Source: Asticcacaulis sp. YBE204
GTDB lineage: Bacteria; Pseudomonadota; Alphaproteobacteria; Caulobacterales; Caulobacteraceae
DNA: 64,000 nt
NCBI RefSeq assembly: GCF_000495855.1
Contig: NZ_AWGF01000004.1
Location: 62,001-126,000 of the forward strand
Direction of reading: 5' to 3'
The notes under the pieces were generated by a model. It worked only from the letters and a program-made list of their open reading frames with translations, did no database searches and had not been told where the DNA came from. A program made the position numbers and the translations under genes. Positions 25,666 to 35,791 of the stretch are shown here, piece by piece (within the stretch, counting starts at the first letter, position 1; every line of letters begins with the position of its first letter).

Positions 25666-26139
25666 TTAGCTCTTGTCGGTCAGTTGGGTTTCGATGGTGG
25701 AGGCCATCGCTTTCGACAGGCGGTCGATGCGGCGCAGCGCCCGGCTTAGTTCGTCGATCAGACGGTTCTGTTCCGGCGTCGCCACCTGACCGCCTTCGCC
25801 TTCGAGGCGCAGATATTCGTCCAGTTGCAGGCTGATCTGAGCGCGGGCTTCTTCCAGCATGTCAAGGCCGGTTTCAGACAGTTGCTGAGCGGCGTCGAGG
25901 CCTTCGACATAGCGGCCGGCCCAGCTGTTCAGCTTGGAAATATGCGCCTTGACCTCGGCTTTGAGATGCGCGGTCTCGACGCCCTCGAGCAGGTCTTCGA
26001 GGTCCTTCTTGAGGTGACGCGCGTCTTCGAGATCGATAAGCAGGGCCTCGGTGGACGCCGGTTCGGTCGCGAAGTCTTGGGGCGCGGGCGAAGTCGGCGT
26101 ATCGGCGGGCGGGGTCTTGGTGATCAGGTCGTCGGGCAT
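25666..26139 (-). CDS. Hypothetical helical protein
   Basis: I do not recognise this 157-residue protein. It starts MPDDLITKTPPADTPTSPAP, a disordered proline/threonine-rich head, and the rest is predicted long helices with heptad-like spacing (EALLIDLEDARHLKKDLEDLL, then LDMLEEARAQISLQLDEYLRLEG and ELSRALRRIDRLSKAMAS). It is probably cytoplasmic, as no signal peptide is present. The start at 26139 has AAGGAGCG upstream on the minus strand; the in-frame extension to 26250 does not look coding. Confidence 0.65.
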   Translation of the reverse strand: MPDDLITKTPPADTPTSPAPQDFATEPASTEALLIDLEDARHLKKDLEDLLEGVETAHLKAEVKAHISKLNSWAGRYVEGLDAAQQLSETGLDMLEEARAQISLQLDEYLRLEGEGGQVATPEQNRLIDELSRALRRIDRLSKAMASTIETQLTDKS

Positions 26140-26282
26140 GGGAACGCTCCTTGTAGCCCCATAGCCTAACCTCTGTGACACAAGCACGCAGTGCGGAGCC
26201 GGTCTCCCACCCATAAGGTCATGATAAAAATCGGAAAAGGATTTTATCAAGATCCTTTATAATCAGACGGCTTACACGCGGT

Positions 26283-26867
26283 TTATTCGGCGGAATCGCT
26301 GTCCTGAGGCGCGGTTTTGGCATAGGCGTCGGAGGCTTGCGTCTCGACGATCTTGCGCAACTGATCGAAGCGCTTGGCCATGCGGATCATCGCGTCGGGC
26401 AGGTCGTCGCCCTCGCTTTTCACATAGTCGGTCAGGTCCTTGGCCAGCCGCATGAAGCGCGGCGCGGCGGCGATCAGACGCGCCTGCATTTCGATCAGGG
26501 CGGGGTCGCGGTCGTATTCGGCCCCCGGCACGCGCCACCCGCCCCAGTCGTTGGGATCGGTGACGACGATCGGATAGGTGCCGGGGAAGGGGTGGTGGGC
26601 ACAGTTTTCCGGCGTCTGCCACTTGTTCTTGGCGCGCATCAGGCGCCACTGATGGCTGGCAGCGCCGTCTTCGGATTGCAGATCGACCTCGCTCTCGGCG
26701 GTCAGTTCCTCGGCGCGGAATTCACGCCCCAACCCGCAGTCGTAGGTGACGCGGACGGGTTCCTCGAAACCCTTGGCCCAGACGGGATTGACCTTGTCGA
26801 TGATGGCCCAGGTGCCGACCGGCTCGACATAGACGCGCTGGTGACGATGAAAAACAGCCTTGGCCAT
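26283..26867 (-). CDS. Conserved hypothetical protein, 194 residues
   Basis: An unrecognised cytoplasmic protein. The N-terminal part (MAKAVFHRHQRVYVEPVGTW, then AIIDKVNPVWAKGFEEPVRVTYDCGLGREFRAEEL) looks like a small beta-barrel of an SH3 or KOW-like kind; the middle has HHPFPGTYPIVVTDPNDWGGWRVPG and the C-terminal third is helical. CCGGAG lies upstream as ribosome binding site. It is divergent from the truncated hemoglobin gene, with which it shares a 136-base promoter region. Confidence 0.7.
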   Translation of the reverse strand: MAKAVFHRHQRVYVEPVGTWAIIDKVNPVWAKGFEEPVRVTYDCGLGREFRAEELTAESEVDLQSEDGAASHQWRLMRAKNKWQTPENCAHHPFPGTYPIVVTDPNDWGGWRVPGAEYDRDPALIEMQARLIAAAPRFMRLAKDLTDYVKSEGDDLPDAMIRMAKRFDQLRKIVETQASDAYAKTAPQDSDSAE

Positions 26868-27003
26868 GAGAACTCCGGAACGATTTGTCGCAGGACGCAG
26901 CGGCAGAACCTGACTATACAGGTCGGACGTTCCGCATCGGGTCCAAGACTAATTGAAAGTCTTTAGGATTTGGTGTGGGCCTATGCTTAACCGGTTTTAA
27001 GAC

Positions 27004-27405
27004 ATGCCCGATTTTATTATCCCGCCCGAAGAGCTGCGCGCCCTTGTCGAGCGGTTCTACGACAAGGCGCGGGCCGATGCCTTGCTGGGGCCGGTGTTCG
27101 AGCGCGCGGTGCACGACTGGCCGGAGCATTTTGAGACCCTGACAGCGTTCTGGGGTATGGTGATCAACGGCCCCGTGCCGGGGGTGGAGCCGTTCAAAGG
27201 CCGGCCCCTCCCCAAACATTTCGTGCTGAACCTCAAAGGCGCGCATTTCGACCGCTGGCTCGACCTGTGGGCCGAAACGACGGGGGAGCTGTTCGATGCC
27301 CCGCGCGCGGAACTGCTGCGCGAAAAAGCGTGGCGGATCGGGCAGTCGTTTCAGGCGGCGATCGCGATGCAGGAGAGTCTAAATCCGTCGGAAAGCGGTA
27401 GCTGA
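27004..27405 (+). CDS. Group III truncated hemoglobin
   Basis: A 133-residue truncated globin. Group III marks are FYDKARADALLGPVF at the start of helix B, HDWPEHFETLTAFW, then GRPLPKH with proximal His H72, and HFDRWLDLW. H72 is at the same position as the proximal heme ligand in Campylobacter Ctb. Such proteins bind oxygen or NO and are linked to nitrosative or redox stress. It stands alone, with a terminator-like hairpin downstream. Confidence 0.9.
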   Translation: MPDFIIPPEELRALVERFYDKARADALLGPVFERAVHDWPEHFETLTAFWGMVINGPVPGVEPFKGRPLPKHFVLNLKGAHFDRWLDLWAETTGELFDAPRAELLREKAWRIGQSFQAAIAMQESLNPSESGS

Positions 27406-27432
27406 ATCCATTGATATCGCTACCATATGCGC

Positions 27433-27460
27433 AAACCGGTTATAATTGAAACCGGTTTTT
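27433..27460 (+). terminator. Terminator after the truncated hemoglobin gene
   Basis: AAACCGGTT and AACCGGTTT form a perfect stem with loop ATAATTGA, and TTTTT continues the right arm. Confidence 0.75.
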
Positions 27461-27500
27461 CCGTTTAGCGTCAGGTGCTTAGGTGCTGCCTAAAATTTTT

Positions 27501-27700
27501 TGACAACGCAGGACATGCAAGCATTTGTATTCGTTTGTCATATTAATAACTCTGACAAAATCGTGTGCAAACTTACCTTGCGGCGCACAAATTTTGCGCT
27601 AGTTTGGAGAATATCCGACTTGAGGGACGCCCGCGTTTACCGCCGCCCTTGCACCCTCCAAGCCAAAATTAAACTATACTGCACCTGAGAGGCCGGCCCG
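27501..27700 (+). promoter_or_regulatory. ppc upstream region
   Basis: About 240 bases without a gene precede ppc. TTGACA near 27501 with a 17-base spacer to ATTTGT is a candidate promoter. TGACAACG inside it equals one half of the palindrome found at the zwf promoter, but the second half is missing. Confidence 0.35.
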
Positions 27701-30373
27701 ATGACCGACACCATGATCGATCACGTCAAGCAAAACACCGCCATGCTGGAGGGATTTCTGAACGAGGCCGTGGCCGATTTCGGCCGGGCCGGGGTCCTGA
27801 CCAAGATCGATTCCCTGCGCACCGAAGCCTTCGACGTCAACGACTTGAGCGAGTCCGAAGCCGCCCACGCCGCGCGCATCCTGACCTGTCTGTCGACCCT
27901 GACCGTCCTGTCCGAGGACGTGGCCAATCTGAAACGCGTCGAGACTTTTCCCGGCACGCAGGAAGCCATTACGCTGGCGCACGCCGTCAAGATTGCCCGC
28001 GACAAGGGGCACACACAGCAGGAAATCGAAGACACGCTGAACGGCATTCTGGCGTCGCCGGTCTTCACCGCCCACCCAACCGAAATGCGCCGCGCCTCGG
28101 TCGTCGAGCGCGAATACGACATCACCCAGTTCCTGTCGTCGTTCGAAAACTCGACGCGCTCGTCCGAGAAAGTCGCGCTTGAGGAAGACCTTTATCGCGC
28201 CGTGGCGCTTTTGTTCAACACGCGCCTCAACCGTCCCGAACGCATCACCGTCGCCGACGAGATTCAGAACTCGCTGGGGGCGGTGCGTCGCGCTATCCTG
28301 CCAGCCCTGACCGAGCTTTACGGCAACTGGGACCGCGAAATCCCGCTCGAAGGCGAACTGCCGAAGGTGCTGAAACTCGGCTCGTGGATCGGCGGCGACC
28401 GCGACGGTCACCCGCACGTTGATGACGGGACGATGAACTACGCCTTTCATCAGCAGGCCAAGCTGGTGCTGGAGTTCTATTTCAAGCAACTCGACAAGCT
28501 CGACATGGAACTGACCCTGTCGGAAGAGCTGGCGCCGGTGTCGGACGCTTTGCTGGAACTGGCGCGGAAATCGTCGGAAACCAATGTTCACCGTGTCGAT
28601 GAGCCCTATCGCCGCGCCATCACCTATATCAAGGCGCGTCTGGCGGCGACCTCGCAGAACATTCTGAAGCTGCCGCACCCGCTGGCCACGCCGCTCGCCG
28701 GGGCCTATGAGACCGCCGACAACTTCATCGCCGACCTGACCCTGATCCGCGACTCGCTGGTCGCCAATGGCGGCAAGCGCCTGATCGGGCGGACGCTGAA
28801 AACGACGATCCAGATCGCCCGCTCGTGCGGTTTCCACCTGCTGTCGCTAGATATGCGCCAGAACTCGGCCATCCATGAGCGCGTCATTGCCGAACTGTTC
28901 GCGCAGTCGTCGGAACTGCTCGACTATTCGTCGCTGTCGGAAAACGAGCGCGTCTCGGCGCTGGTCGCCGAACTGACCAATGACCGGTTGCTGCGCTGGC
29001 CTTTCGCCAAATATTCCGACGAGACGCGGCGCGAGCTTAAGATCGTTGACGCCGCCGCCGAAGTCATCCGCACCTTCGGGCCTGACGCCATTGGCTCCTA
29101 CGTGATTTCGATGGCCAAGTCGGTGTCGGACATCCTTGAGCCGCTGGTCCTGATGAAGCAGGCGGGCCTCGTCTATGGCGGGCCGTCGCCGCACACCATG
29201 ATCCACGTCGCACCGCTGTTCGAGACCATCGAAGACTTGGAGGCCGCGCCCGACATCATGAAACGCTGGCTGAGCCTGCCGGCCATGCGCTCGCTGTTGG
29301 GTCGCCCGGCGATTCAGGAGGTCATGCTCGGCTATTCCGACTCGAACAAGGACGGCGGCTATACGGCGTCGCGCTGGTCGCTGCACAAGGCCTCGTCGGC
29401 GGTCAAGGCCGTTTGCGAACAGAAAGGCGTGGCGCTGCGTCTGTTCCACGGTCGCGGCGGGTCGGTCGGTCGCGGGGGCGGGCCGTCGTTCGCGGCCATT
29501 CTGGCGCAACCCGAAGGCACGGTCGGTGGCCAGATCCGCGTCACCGAACAGGGCGAAATGATCGCGCGCAAGTTCGGCAACAAGGTCACGGCGGGCAAGA
29601 CGCTCGATTCTTTTGCGGCGGCGGTTTTCCTCGCCTCGCTGCCCTCGTCGGAAAAGACGGCAGACGAACAGCGCGAAGCCGAGGCCGAAGCGAAATACAC
29701 GCCGCTGATGGAAAAGCTATGTCAGGCCTCGTTCGAAGCCTATCGCGGGCTGGTCTATGATGATCCGCATTTCTTGTCGTTCTTCCGCACGGCGACGCCG
29801 GTGGCCGAACTGACCGACCTCAAGATCGGCTCGCGTCCGGCGTCGCGCACGGCGTCGGGCAAGATCGAGGATCTGCGCGCCATTCCGTGGGTTTTTTCGT
29901 GGTCGCAGTCGCGCATGGTCCTGCCGGGGTTCTACGGCTTCAACGCGGCGGTGAAGAAGCTGGGTGTGGACGATCAGACCCTGATCGACATGTGCAACGA
30001 GTGGGACTTCTTCGAGGTGTTTCTGGCCAATATGGAAATGGCGCTGGCCAAGTCCGATATGGACATCGCCGCGCTCTACGCCGAAATGGCGGCGGAGCCT
30101 GAGGAGGCCAAGCGCATCTTCGGCATCATTCGCACCGAGCACGAGGAAATGACGGCTCTGGCCAAGCGTATCCGCAAGTCGGGCACGCTGTTGTCGACGC
30201 ACGAACAACTGCGCGGCTCGATCGAGCGTTCGCACGGGCTGTTGCAGACGCTCAACCGGATGCAGGTCAAGCTGCTCAAGAAGCGCCGCGACGGCAACAA
30301 GCACAAGCTGGTCAAGCTGGCCATGCAACTGACGGTCAACGGGATTGCCAGCGCGTTGAGAAATACGGGGTAA
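27701..30373 (+). CDS. ppc: Phosphoenolpyruvate carboxylase
   Basis: An 890-residue enzyme that fixes bicarbonate onto PEP to give oxaloacetate, refilling the TCA cycle. Active-site segments are FTAHPTEMRR with H125, LGYSDSNKDGG, and FHGRGGSVGRGGGP. The C-terminus ends in ALRNTG, matching the near-universal NTG end of this family. The length is normal. It stands directly before the Entner-Doudoroff operon but with its own upstream region, and a half repeat plus promoter separate it from zwf. Confidence 0.97.
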   Translation: MTDTMIDHVKQNTAMLEGFLNEAVADFGRAGVLTKIDSLRTEAFDVNDLSESEAAHAARILTCLSTLTVLSEDVANLKRVETFPGTQEAITLAHAVKIARDKGHTQQEIEDTLNGILASPVFTAHPTEMRRASVVEREYDITQFLSSFENSTRSSEKVALEEDLYRAVALLFNTRLNRPERITVADEIQNSLGAVRRAILPALTELYGNWDREIPLEGELPKVLKLGSWIGGDRDGHPHVDDGTMNYAFHQQAKLVLEFYFKQLDKLDMELTLSEELAPVSDALLELARKSSETNVHRVDEPYRRAITYIKARLAATSQNILKLPHPLATPLAGAYETADNFIADLTLIRDSLVANGGKRLIGRTLKTTIQIARSCGFHLLSLDMRQNSAIHERVIAELFAQSSELLDYSSLSENERVSALVAELTNDRLLRWPFAKYSDETRRELKIVDAAAEVIRTFGPDAIGSYVISMAKSVSDILEPLVLMKQAGLVYGGPSPHTMIHVAPLFETIEDLEAAPDIMKRWLSLPAMRSLLGRPAIQEVMLGYSDSNKDGGYTASRWSLHKASSAVKAVCEQKGVALRLFHGRGGSVGRGGGPSFAAILAQPEGTVGGQIRVTEQGEMIARKFGNKVTAGKTLDSFAAAVFLASLPSSEKTADEQREAEAEAKYTPLMEKLCQASFEAYRGLVYDDPHFLSFFRTATPVAELTDLKIGSRPASRTASGKIEDLRAIPWVFSWSQSRMVLPGFYGFNAAVKKLGVDDQTLIDMCNEWDFFEVFLANMEMALAKSDMDIAALYAEMAAEPEEAKRIFGIIRTEHEEMTALAKRIRKSGTLLSTHEQLRGSIERSHGLLQTLNRMQVKLLKKRRDGNKHKLVKLAMQLTVNGIASALRNTG

Positions 30374-30402
30374 TTTTGTTGGCGACGGAGCAGAGGAAGC
30401 GT

Positions 30403-30456
30403 CGGCCCCCTCCGTCAGCCTTTGGCTGCCACCTCCCCCAGTAAACTGGGGGAGTA
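30403..30456. repeat. Family 2 repeat, right half
   Basis: GGCCCCCTCCGTCAGCC, then an inner imperfect hairpin AGCCTTTGGCT, then terminal hairpin CTCCCCCAGTAAACTGGGGGAG-TA. Only one end of the composite element is present, just after the ppc stop. Confidence 0.75.
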
Positions 30457-30552
30457 AAGTGAGGATTAGCCTTGCGGCCATCATCCAACCGGTTCTATAT
30501 CGCCTTTTAACACCGTTGGGCCTAGGCTTCCAAAGCGTATAGAAATACCGGC

Positions 30553-30592
30553 TTGACCCGGTGATGGACAAGGCTTATGACAACGTTGTCAT
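30553..30592 (+). promoter_or_regulatory. Promoter of the Entner-Doudoroff operon with overlapping LacI-type operator
   Basis: TTGACC (30553-30558), a 17-base spacer and TATGAC (30576-30581) fit a housekeeping promoter. The perfect palindrome ATGACAACGTTGTCAT (30577-30592) overlaps the -10 box and likely start site. This is the ideal place for a repressor, and the LacI-family gene at the end of the cluster is the obvious candidate. Confidence 0.75.
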
Positions 30593-30673
30593 GTTGCGTC
30601 GAATGATCGCATTTCCTTAAGGGAAGGCATATAAGGTCAGGGCGTCACAAGGTAACGATCCAGGAATCAAAAC

Positions 30674-32155
30674 GTGTCTCCATCGAAACTGTCCCCCGCG
30701 CGTCAACCCGTGTTCGTCCTTGTCGGCGGCACCGGCGATCTGGCCTTGCGCATGTTGTGGCCGTCTCTGGCCATGCTCGATCAGGACGGGTTCCTGTCGG
30801 ACGATGTCCGCGTTATTTCCGTCGCCCGCGAAGCCGTGGCGAAAAAGGAATTCCTTGGACGCGTTCAGGGCGCGATCGAAAAGCGCATCCATAAAGACCT
30901 CGAAGACGGGACGCTCGATCGGTTTCTGAAACGCGTCAGCCACGTGGCGCTCGACGCGTCCGACCCGGAATGGGGCAACAAGCTTAAAGCGGAATTGGGC
31001 GACATCGACGCCCTCGATATCGTCTATTTCCTCTCGGTATCGCCGACCCTGTTCAAGCCGATCTGCGAGCATCTGGAAAAAGCGGGTCTGAGTCACGCAC
31101 CCAACCGTGTCATCATCGAAAAGCCGCTCGGCCGCGATCTGGCCTCGTCGAAGGTGATCAACGACTCGGTCGCCCACGCGTTTGCCGAATCGCGCACCTT
31201 CCGTATCGACCACTATCTCGGCAAGGAGACGGTGCAGAACCTGCTGGCGCTGCGTTTCGCCAATACGGTGTTCGAGCCGCTGTGGAACGCCCAGTCGATC
31301 GATCACGTGCAGGTCAGCGTGTCCGAAACCGTCGGCACGGGCGACCGCCTCGGCTACTACGACGAGTACGGTGCCCTGCGCGACATGGTGCAGAACCACC
31401 TGCTGCAACTGGTCTGTCTGCTGGCGATGGAGCCGCCGTCGAATTTCAATTCGGACGCCCTGCGCGACGAAAAGGTCAAGGTGTTGCGCTCGCTCAAACC
31501 GATCACCGCCGATGTGGTGAAGGAGGTCACGGCGCGCGGGCAGTACGGCGCGGGTTTCGCCGAAGGCCATCAGGTCGCCGGCTACGAGGCCGAAAAAGGA
31601 TCGCCGTCGAACACCGAAACCTACGTCGCCATCAAGGCCGAGGTCGCCAACTGGCGCTGGTCCGGCACGCCGTTCTATCTGCGCACCGGTAAGGCCTTGC
31701 CGTCACGGACCACCGAGATCGTTATCCAGTTCCGCGCCGTGCCGCACTCGATCTTCGGGGCGGCGGCGCAGCCGAACCGGCTGGTCATCCGCCTGCAACC
31801 CGACGAAGACATCCGCCTGACCGTGATGAACAAGGCCCCTGGTCTGAGCGCCGACGGCATGCAATTGCAGCCTCTGGATTTGTCGCTGTCCCTGACCAAT
31901 GCCTTCGACGCCAATGGCGACAAACCGGCCCGCCGCCGCATCGCCTATGAGCGCCTGATCCTCGATGCGTTGAATGGTAACAATGCCGCGTTCGTGCGTC
32001 GCGACGAGGTGGAGGCAGCCTGGACGTGGATCGACGGGATTTCCGCCGCCTGGGCCGAGGCCTATGCCAAGCCGCAGCTTTACCCCGCCGGGACCAACGG
32101 GCCGATGAGCGCCTATATGCTGCTCGACCGTGACAAGCGGGTGTGGAATGACTGA
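30674..32155 (+). CDS. zwf: Glucose-6-phosphate 1-dehydrogenase
   Basis: A 493-residue NADP-linked dehydrogenase opening the Entner-Doudoroff and pentose phosphate routes. The nucleotide-binding loop is VLVGGTGDLALRML near the N-terminus, and the catalytic signature FRIDHYLGKETVQNLLALRFAN is present with its His and Lys. RIEKPLGRDL-type segment appears as VIIEKPLGRDLAS. The start is GTG 30674 with CAGGA 8 bases upstream. First gene of the operon; overlaps pgl by 8 bases. Confidence 0.96.
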   Translation: MSPSKLSPARQPVFVLVGGTGDLALRMLWPSLAMLDQDGFLSDDVRVISVAREAVAKKEFLGRVQGAIEKRIHKDLEDGTLDRFLKRVSHVALDASDPEWGNKLKAELGDIDALDIVYFLSVSPTLFKPICEHLEKAGLSHAPNRVIIEKPLGRDLASSKVINDSVAHAFAESRTFRIDHYLGKETVQNLLALRFANTVFEPLWNAQSIDHVQVSVSETVGTGDRLGYYDEYGALRDMVQNHLLQLVCLLAMEPPSNFNSDALRDEKVKVLRSLKPITADVVKEVTARGQYGAGFAEGHQVAGYEAEKGSPSNTETYVAIKAEVANWRWSGTPFYLRTGKALPSRTTEIVIQFRAVPHSIFGAAAQPNRLVIRLQPDEDIRLTVMNKAPGLSADGMQLQPLDLSLSLTNAFDANGDKPARRRIAYERLILDALNGNNAAFVRRDEVEAAWTWIDGISAAWAEAYAKPQLYPAGTNGPMSAYMLLDRDKRVWND

Positions 32156-32888
32156 GATCGTCCTCGACGGGGCGGGCCGGTTCACGGTGCAGGCGTTCGA
32201 CACGCTCGCCCAAGCCGAACAGGCCGTGCTTAGGGCGATCGAAACCGCCTTGTCAGACGCTATTGCTGAACGCGGTCATGCCTTGTGGATCGGGGCCGGG
32301 GGCGGAACGCCGAAACCGGTTTATGAGCAGCTCGATACGCTCGATCTGGCGTGGGACAAGGTGACCCTGTCGCAGGTCGATGAGCGTTTTGTGCCGCTGG
32401 ACGATGCCTCGTCCAATACCAAGATGATGGCCGAAGCCGCTGCACCGGTCATCGCCAAGGGTATGCGTTTCCTCAGTCTCATTCAGGACATAAGCCACCC
32501 GGTCATTTGTTCCGAAAAAGCGGAAACGATGCTGCGTAACCTGAGCGAAGATGCACCGGTGTTCGACCTGAACCTGCTCGGCATGGGCGGGGATCGGCAC
32601 TATGCCTCGATCTTTCCGGGGCATCCGATCAACGAGGAGGTCTATGACAGCCCGGCGCTGGTTCTGGCTGTCGCGCCCTCGGAAACCGGGGGCGAACCTA
32701 AGCTGCCGCGCATTACCCTGACCGTGCCTGCGCTCAACCGTTCGCGCCGCATCGTGCTGTACATCACCGGTCAGGCCAAGCTGGACGCCTTAGCAGCGGC
32801 GATTGCCGATCCCGATCCGTGGACGTCTCCGATAGGGGCGTTTCTCTCCCAATATCCCGGCCCTGTCGATATCATCTGGGGTGCGTGA
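32148..32888 (+). CDS. pgl: 6-phosphogluconolactonase
   Basis: A 246-residue DevB-type lactonase of the NagB-like fold that hydrolyses 6-phosphogluconolactone from Zwf. Typical blocks are LWIGAGGGTPKPVYEQL (phosphate loop), LSQVDERFVPLDDASSNTKM, LLGMGGDRHYASIFPGH and RITLTVPALNRSRRIVLYITG. The usual GGDGHTASLFPG is changed to GGDRHYASIFPG, a small departure in the catalytic loop. Start ATG 32148 overlaps the zwf stop; the more upstream start at 32130 is unlikely. Confidence 0.92.
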   Translation: MTEIVLDGAGRFTVQAFDTLAQAEQAVLRAIETALSDAIAERGHALWIGAGGGTPKPVYEQLDTLDLAWDKVTLSQVDERFVPLDDASSNTKMMAEAAAPVIAKGMRFLSLIQDISHPVICSEKAETMLRNLSEDAPVFDLNLLGMGGDRHYASIFPGHPINEEVYDSPALVLAVAPSETGGEPKLPRITLTVPALNRSRRIVLYITGQAKLDALAAAIADPDPWTSPIGAFLSQYPGPVDIIWGA

Positions 32889-32897
32889 GGAATAAAA

Positions 32898-34712
32898 ATG
32901 ACCGAGCTGAATCCCGTCCTTAAAGCCGTCACCGAACGCATCATCGAGCGTTCAAAAGCGACCCGCGCCGAATATATGGCGCGCGTCGACCGTTACCGGA
33001 TGCGCGAGCCACGACGCAAGAAGCTGTCCTGCGCGAACTACGCGCACGTCGCCGCGCCGATGACCGAGAACGACAAGCTGGCTCTGGCGCTGGACAAGGT
33101 ACCCAATATCGGCGTCGTGACGTCCTATAACGACATGCTGTCGGCCCACGCCCCCTATTATCGCTACCCGGAAAAGATCCTCGACTATGCCCGTCACGCG
33201 GGGGCCACGTCTCAGGTCGCGGGCGGCGTGCCCGCCATGTGCGACGGCGTGACCCAGGGCCGTCCGGGCATGGAGCTCAGCCTGTTTTCGCGCGACGTCA
33301 TCGCCATGGGGACGGCCATCGCCCTGACCCACGACGCCTTCGATTCAGCCCTGATGCTGGGGATTTGCGACAAGATCGTGCCGGGGCTGGTCATGGGCTC
33401 GCTGGCCTTCGGGCACTTGCCGGTCATCTTCGTGCCGTCGGGGCCGATGTCGTCGGGCCTGCCCAATCCGGAAAAAGCGAAAATCCGCACGGCCTATGCC
33501 AAGGGCGAGGTCGGGCGCGACGCGCTGCTGGCCGCCGAGATGGCGTCCTATCACGCCGAAGGCACCTGCACCTTCTACGGCACGGCCAATTCCAATCAGA
33601 TGCTGATGGAAATAATGGGGCTGCACGTCCCCGGTGCCGCTTTCGTGCCGCCGCGCGGGGAACTGCGCGACGCCCTGACCCGCGCCGCCGTCGAGCGCGC
33701 CGCCAAGGCCTCGGCCCTGTCCGAAGACCCCATCGGCATGGCCGATGTGATCGATGAGCGCGCCATCGTCAACGGCGTGGTGGGATTGCTGGCCACCGGC
33801 GGATCGACCAACCATGCCCTCCATTTGCCGGCTATGGCGCGGGCGGCGGGCATCCTGCTGATCCCGGAAGACTTCAACGACCTGTCGAAGGTCGTACCGC
33901 TGCTGGCGCGCGTCTATCCGAACGGCTCGGCCGACGTGAACCACTTCCACGCGGCGGGCGGCATCGGCTTCGTGATCAGGGAACTGCTCTCGGCAGGCCT
34001 GCTGCATGAGGACGTCAACACCATCTGGGGCAAGGGCCTGAGCGCCTATGGCAAGGAACCGACGCTGAAAGACGGGCAACTCGTCTGGCAGGAGAGTCCG
34101 GCCACGAGCCTCGATGAGACTATCCTGCGTCCCGTGACCAATCCCTTCTCGCCCGAAGGGGGCCTGCGCGAACTGACCGGCAATCTCGGCGTCGCAGTGA
34201 CCAAGGTCTCGGCGGTCAAGCCCGAGCATCAGTTCGTCGAGGGGCCGTGCGCCGTCTTCGACGATCAGGACGATTTTCTGGCGGCGTTCAAGGCGGGAAC
34301 TCTGCCGGACGGTGATTTTATTTGCGTTGTGCGCTTTCAGGGGCCTAAGGCCAATGGTATGCCGGAACTGCACAGCCTGACCCCCTCGCTGTCCGCCATG
34401 CTCGATCAGGGGCGCAAGGTCGCCCTGGTCTCGGATGGACGGATGTCGGGGGCCAGTGGTAAGGTGACGGCCGCGATACATCTAACCCCAGAAGCCGTCG
34501 ACGGCGGACCGATCTCGAAATTACGGTCAGGGGATATTGTACGCGTAGACTGCGAAAACGGGAACCTGAGCTTCATGGGTGATGAAGCGCAACTGATGGC
34601 GCGCGAGAGCGCACCCCGGCCTCCGGAAGCGGACGGGCTGGGGCGCGAGCTGTTCGCGCCGTTCAGACGTCTGGTCGGCGAAGCCGTCACAGGCGGCTCC
34701 GTTTTCTGGTAA
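32898..34712 (+). CDS. edd: 6-phosphogluconate dehydratase
   Basis: A 604-residue iron-sulfur dehydratase that turns 6-phosphogluconate into KDPG. Family blocks: [37 protein letters not shown] with a cluster Cys, [17 protein letters not shown] with another Cys, [20 protein letters not shown] with the third Cys, and [12 protein letters not shown] near the C-terminus. It follows pgl by 9 bases in the operon and is of standard length. Confidence 0.97.
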   Translation: MTELNPVLKAVTERIIERSKATRAEYMARVDRYRMREPRRKKLSCANYAHVAAPMTENDKLALALDKVPNIGVVTSYNDMLSAHAPYYRYPEKILDYARHAGATSQVAGGVPAMCDGVTQGRPGMELSLFSRDVIAMGTAIALTHDAFDSALMLGICDKIVPGLVMGSLAFGHLPVIFVPSGPMSSGLPNPEKAKIRTAYAKGEVGRDALLAAEMASYHAEGTCTFYGTANSNQMLMEIMGLHVPGAAFVPPRGELRDALTRAAVERAAKASALSEDPIGMADVIDERAIVNGVVGLLATGGSTNHALHLPAMARAAGILLIPEDFNDLSKVVPLLARVYPNGSADVNHFHAAGGIGFVIRELLSAGLLHEDVNTIWGKGLSAYGKEPTLKDGQLVWQESPATSLDETILRPVTNPFSPEGGLRELTGNLGVAVTKVSAVKPEHQFVEGPCAVFDDQDDFLAAFKAGTLPDGDFICVVRFQGPKANGMPELHSLTPSLSAMLDQGRKVALVSDGRMSGASGKVTAAIHLTPEAVDGGPISKLRSGDIVRVDCENGNLSFMGDEAQLMARESAPRPPEADGLGRELFAPFRRLVGEAVTGGSVFW

Positions 34713-34719
34713 GGCTATA

Positions 34720-35730
34720 ATGACGGCCCATTTCGACAGCCAAACGACTCTAGAGTCCTCCTCCGCCCAGAATTTCAAGGGCCTTGTCGGGGATATCGGC
34801 GGGACCAATGCGCGCTTTGCGATTGCCGAGCGCGTGGGCGGGACGGCGACGCTTTCCGGGTTTAGAACCTTCGAGACCGACGACTATCCCGACCTCTATG
34901 CGGTCATCGAAGACTATCTCAAGCCGTTGGGCGAACGCCCCGATTTCGACTTCGCGACCCTGGCCGTGGCCGGGCCGGTGGTCGACGGCGCGATCAAGTT
35001 CACCAATCTCGACTGGGTGGTGACGGAAACCGAACTCGCCAAGTGTACGGGCGCGGCCACGACGCGGCTGATCAACGATCTGGCCTCGATCGCCTATGCC
35101 CTGCCGCACCTCAAGGACGAGGACTGTCATCTGATCGGCGGCGTGCGCGACGGCGAGAGCAAGACCCTCTCGGTCATGGGCGCGGGGACGGGCTTCGGCG
35201 CGGCGGTGCTGGTCGAGGGGCGGACCTGCCTGTCGACCGAAAGCGGCCACGCCAGCTGGGCGCCGGTCAACGACTTCGAGCGCGACATCCATAAGTTCCT
35301 GTCGAAGAAATACGGTCGGGTGACCATCGAAATGGTCCTGTCCGGGCCGGGCCTCGTCCACCTCTATGAGGCGATTACCTTCGTGCGCGGCGAACCGACG
35401 CTGAACCTTACCCCGGCGCAGATCACCAATCTCGATGGGCCGGACGCACAGGGTTCGCGCTACACGGTCGAGACCTTTTTCGACATTCTCGCCTCGGTCT
35501 GCGGCGATCTGGCCCTGTTCCACGGCGCGACCGGCGGCATGTATATCGCGGGGGGCATCACGCCCAAGCTGATCAAATATCTTGACGCCACGCGCTTCCG
35601 CGCCCGCATGGAGGCCAAGGCCCCGATGACAGCGCTGGTCGAAGCGATACCGTCGCGCGTCATCACCCACCCCTATGCGGCTCTGGTCGGGGCGGCTAAT
35701 GCCTTGACGGACGCCGAAATAAGGGCGTAG
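34720..35730 (+). CDS. glk: Glucokinase
   Basis: A 336-residue glucokinase of the bacterial Glk family that phosphorylates glucose using ATP, feeding zwf. LVGDIGGTNARFAIAE is the phosphate loop, NDLASIAYALPHL and MGAGTGFGAAVLVEG are nucleotide and sugar binding segments, and TESGHASWAPVNDFE contains the catalytic region typical of Glk. A 20-residue N-terminal extension precedes the conserved part. Seven bases separate it from edd. Having glk here means free glucose entering through symporters can flow straight into the pathway. Confidence 0.95.
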   Translation: MTAHFDSQTTLESSSAQNFKGLVGDIGGTNARFAIAERVGGTATLSGFRTFETDDYPDLYAVIEDYLKPLGERPDFDFATLAVAGPVVDGAIKFTNLDWVVTETELAKCTGAATTRLINDLASIAYALPHLKDEDCHLIGGVRDGESKTLSVMGAGTGFGAAVLVEGRTCLSTESGHASWAPVNDFERDIHKFLSKKYGRVTIEMVLSGPGLVHLYEAITFVRGEPTLNLTPAQITNLDGPDAQGSRYTVETFFDILASVCGDLALFHGATGGMYIAGGITPKLIKYLDATRFRARMEAKAPMTALVEAIPSRVITHPYAALVGAANALTDAEIRA

Positions 35731-35791
35731 ACCCGCAATTGAATATCCTTCCCGGCGACATGGGAAGGGACTGATAAATTAAGGAAACACC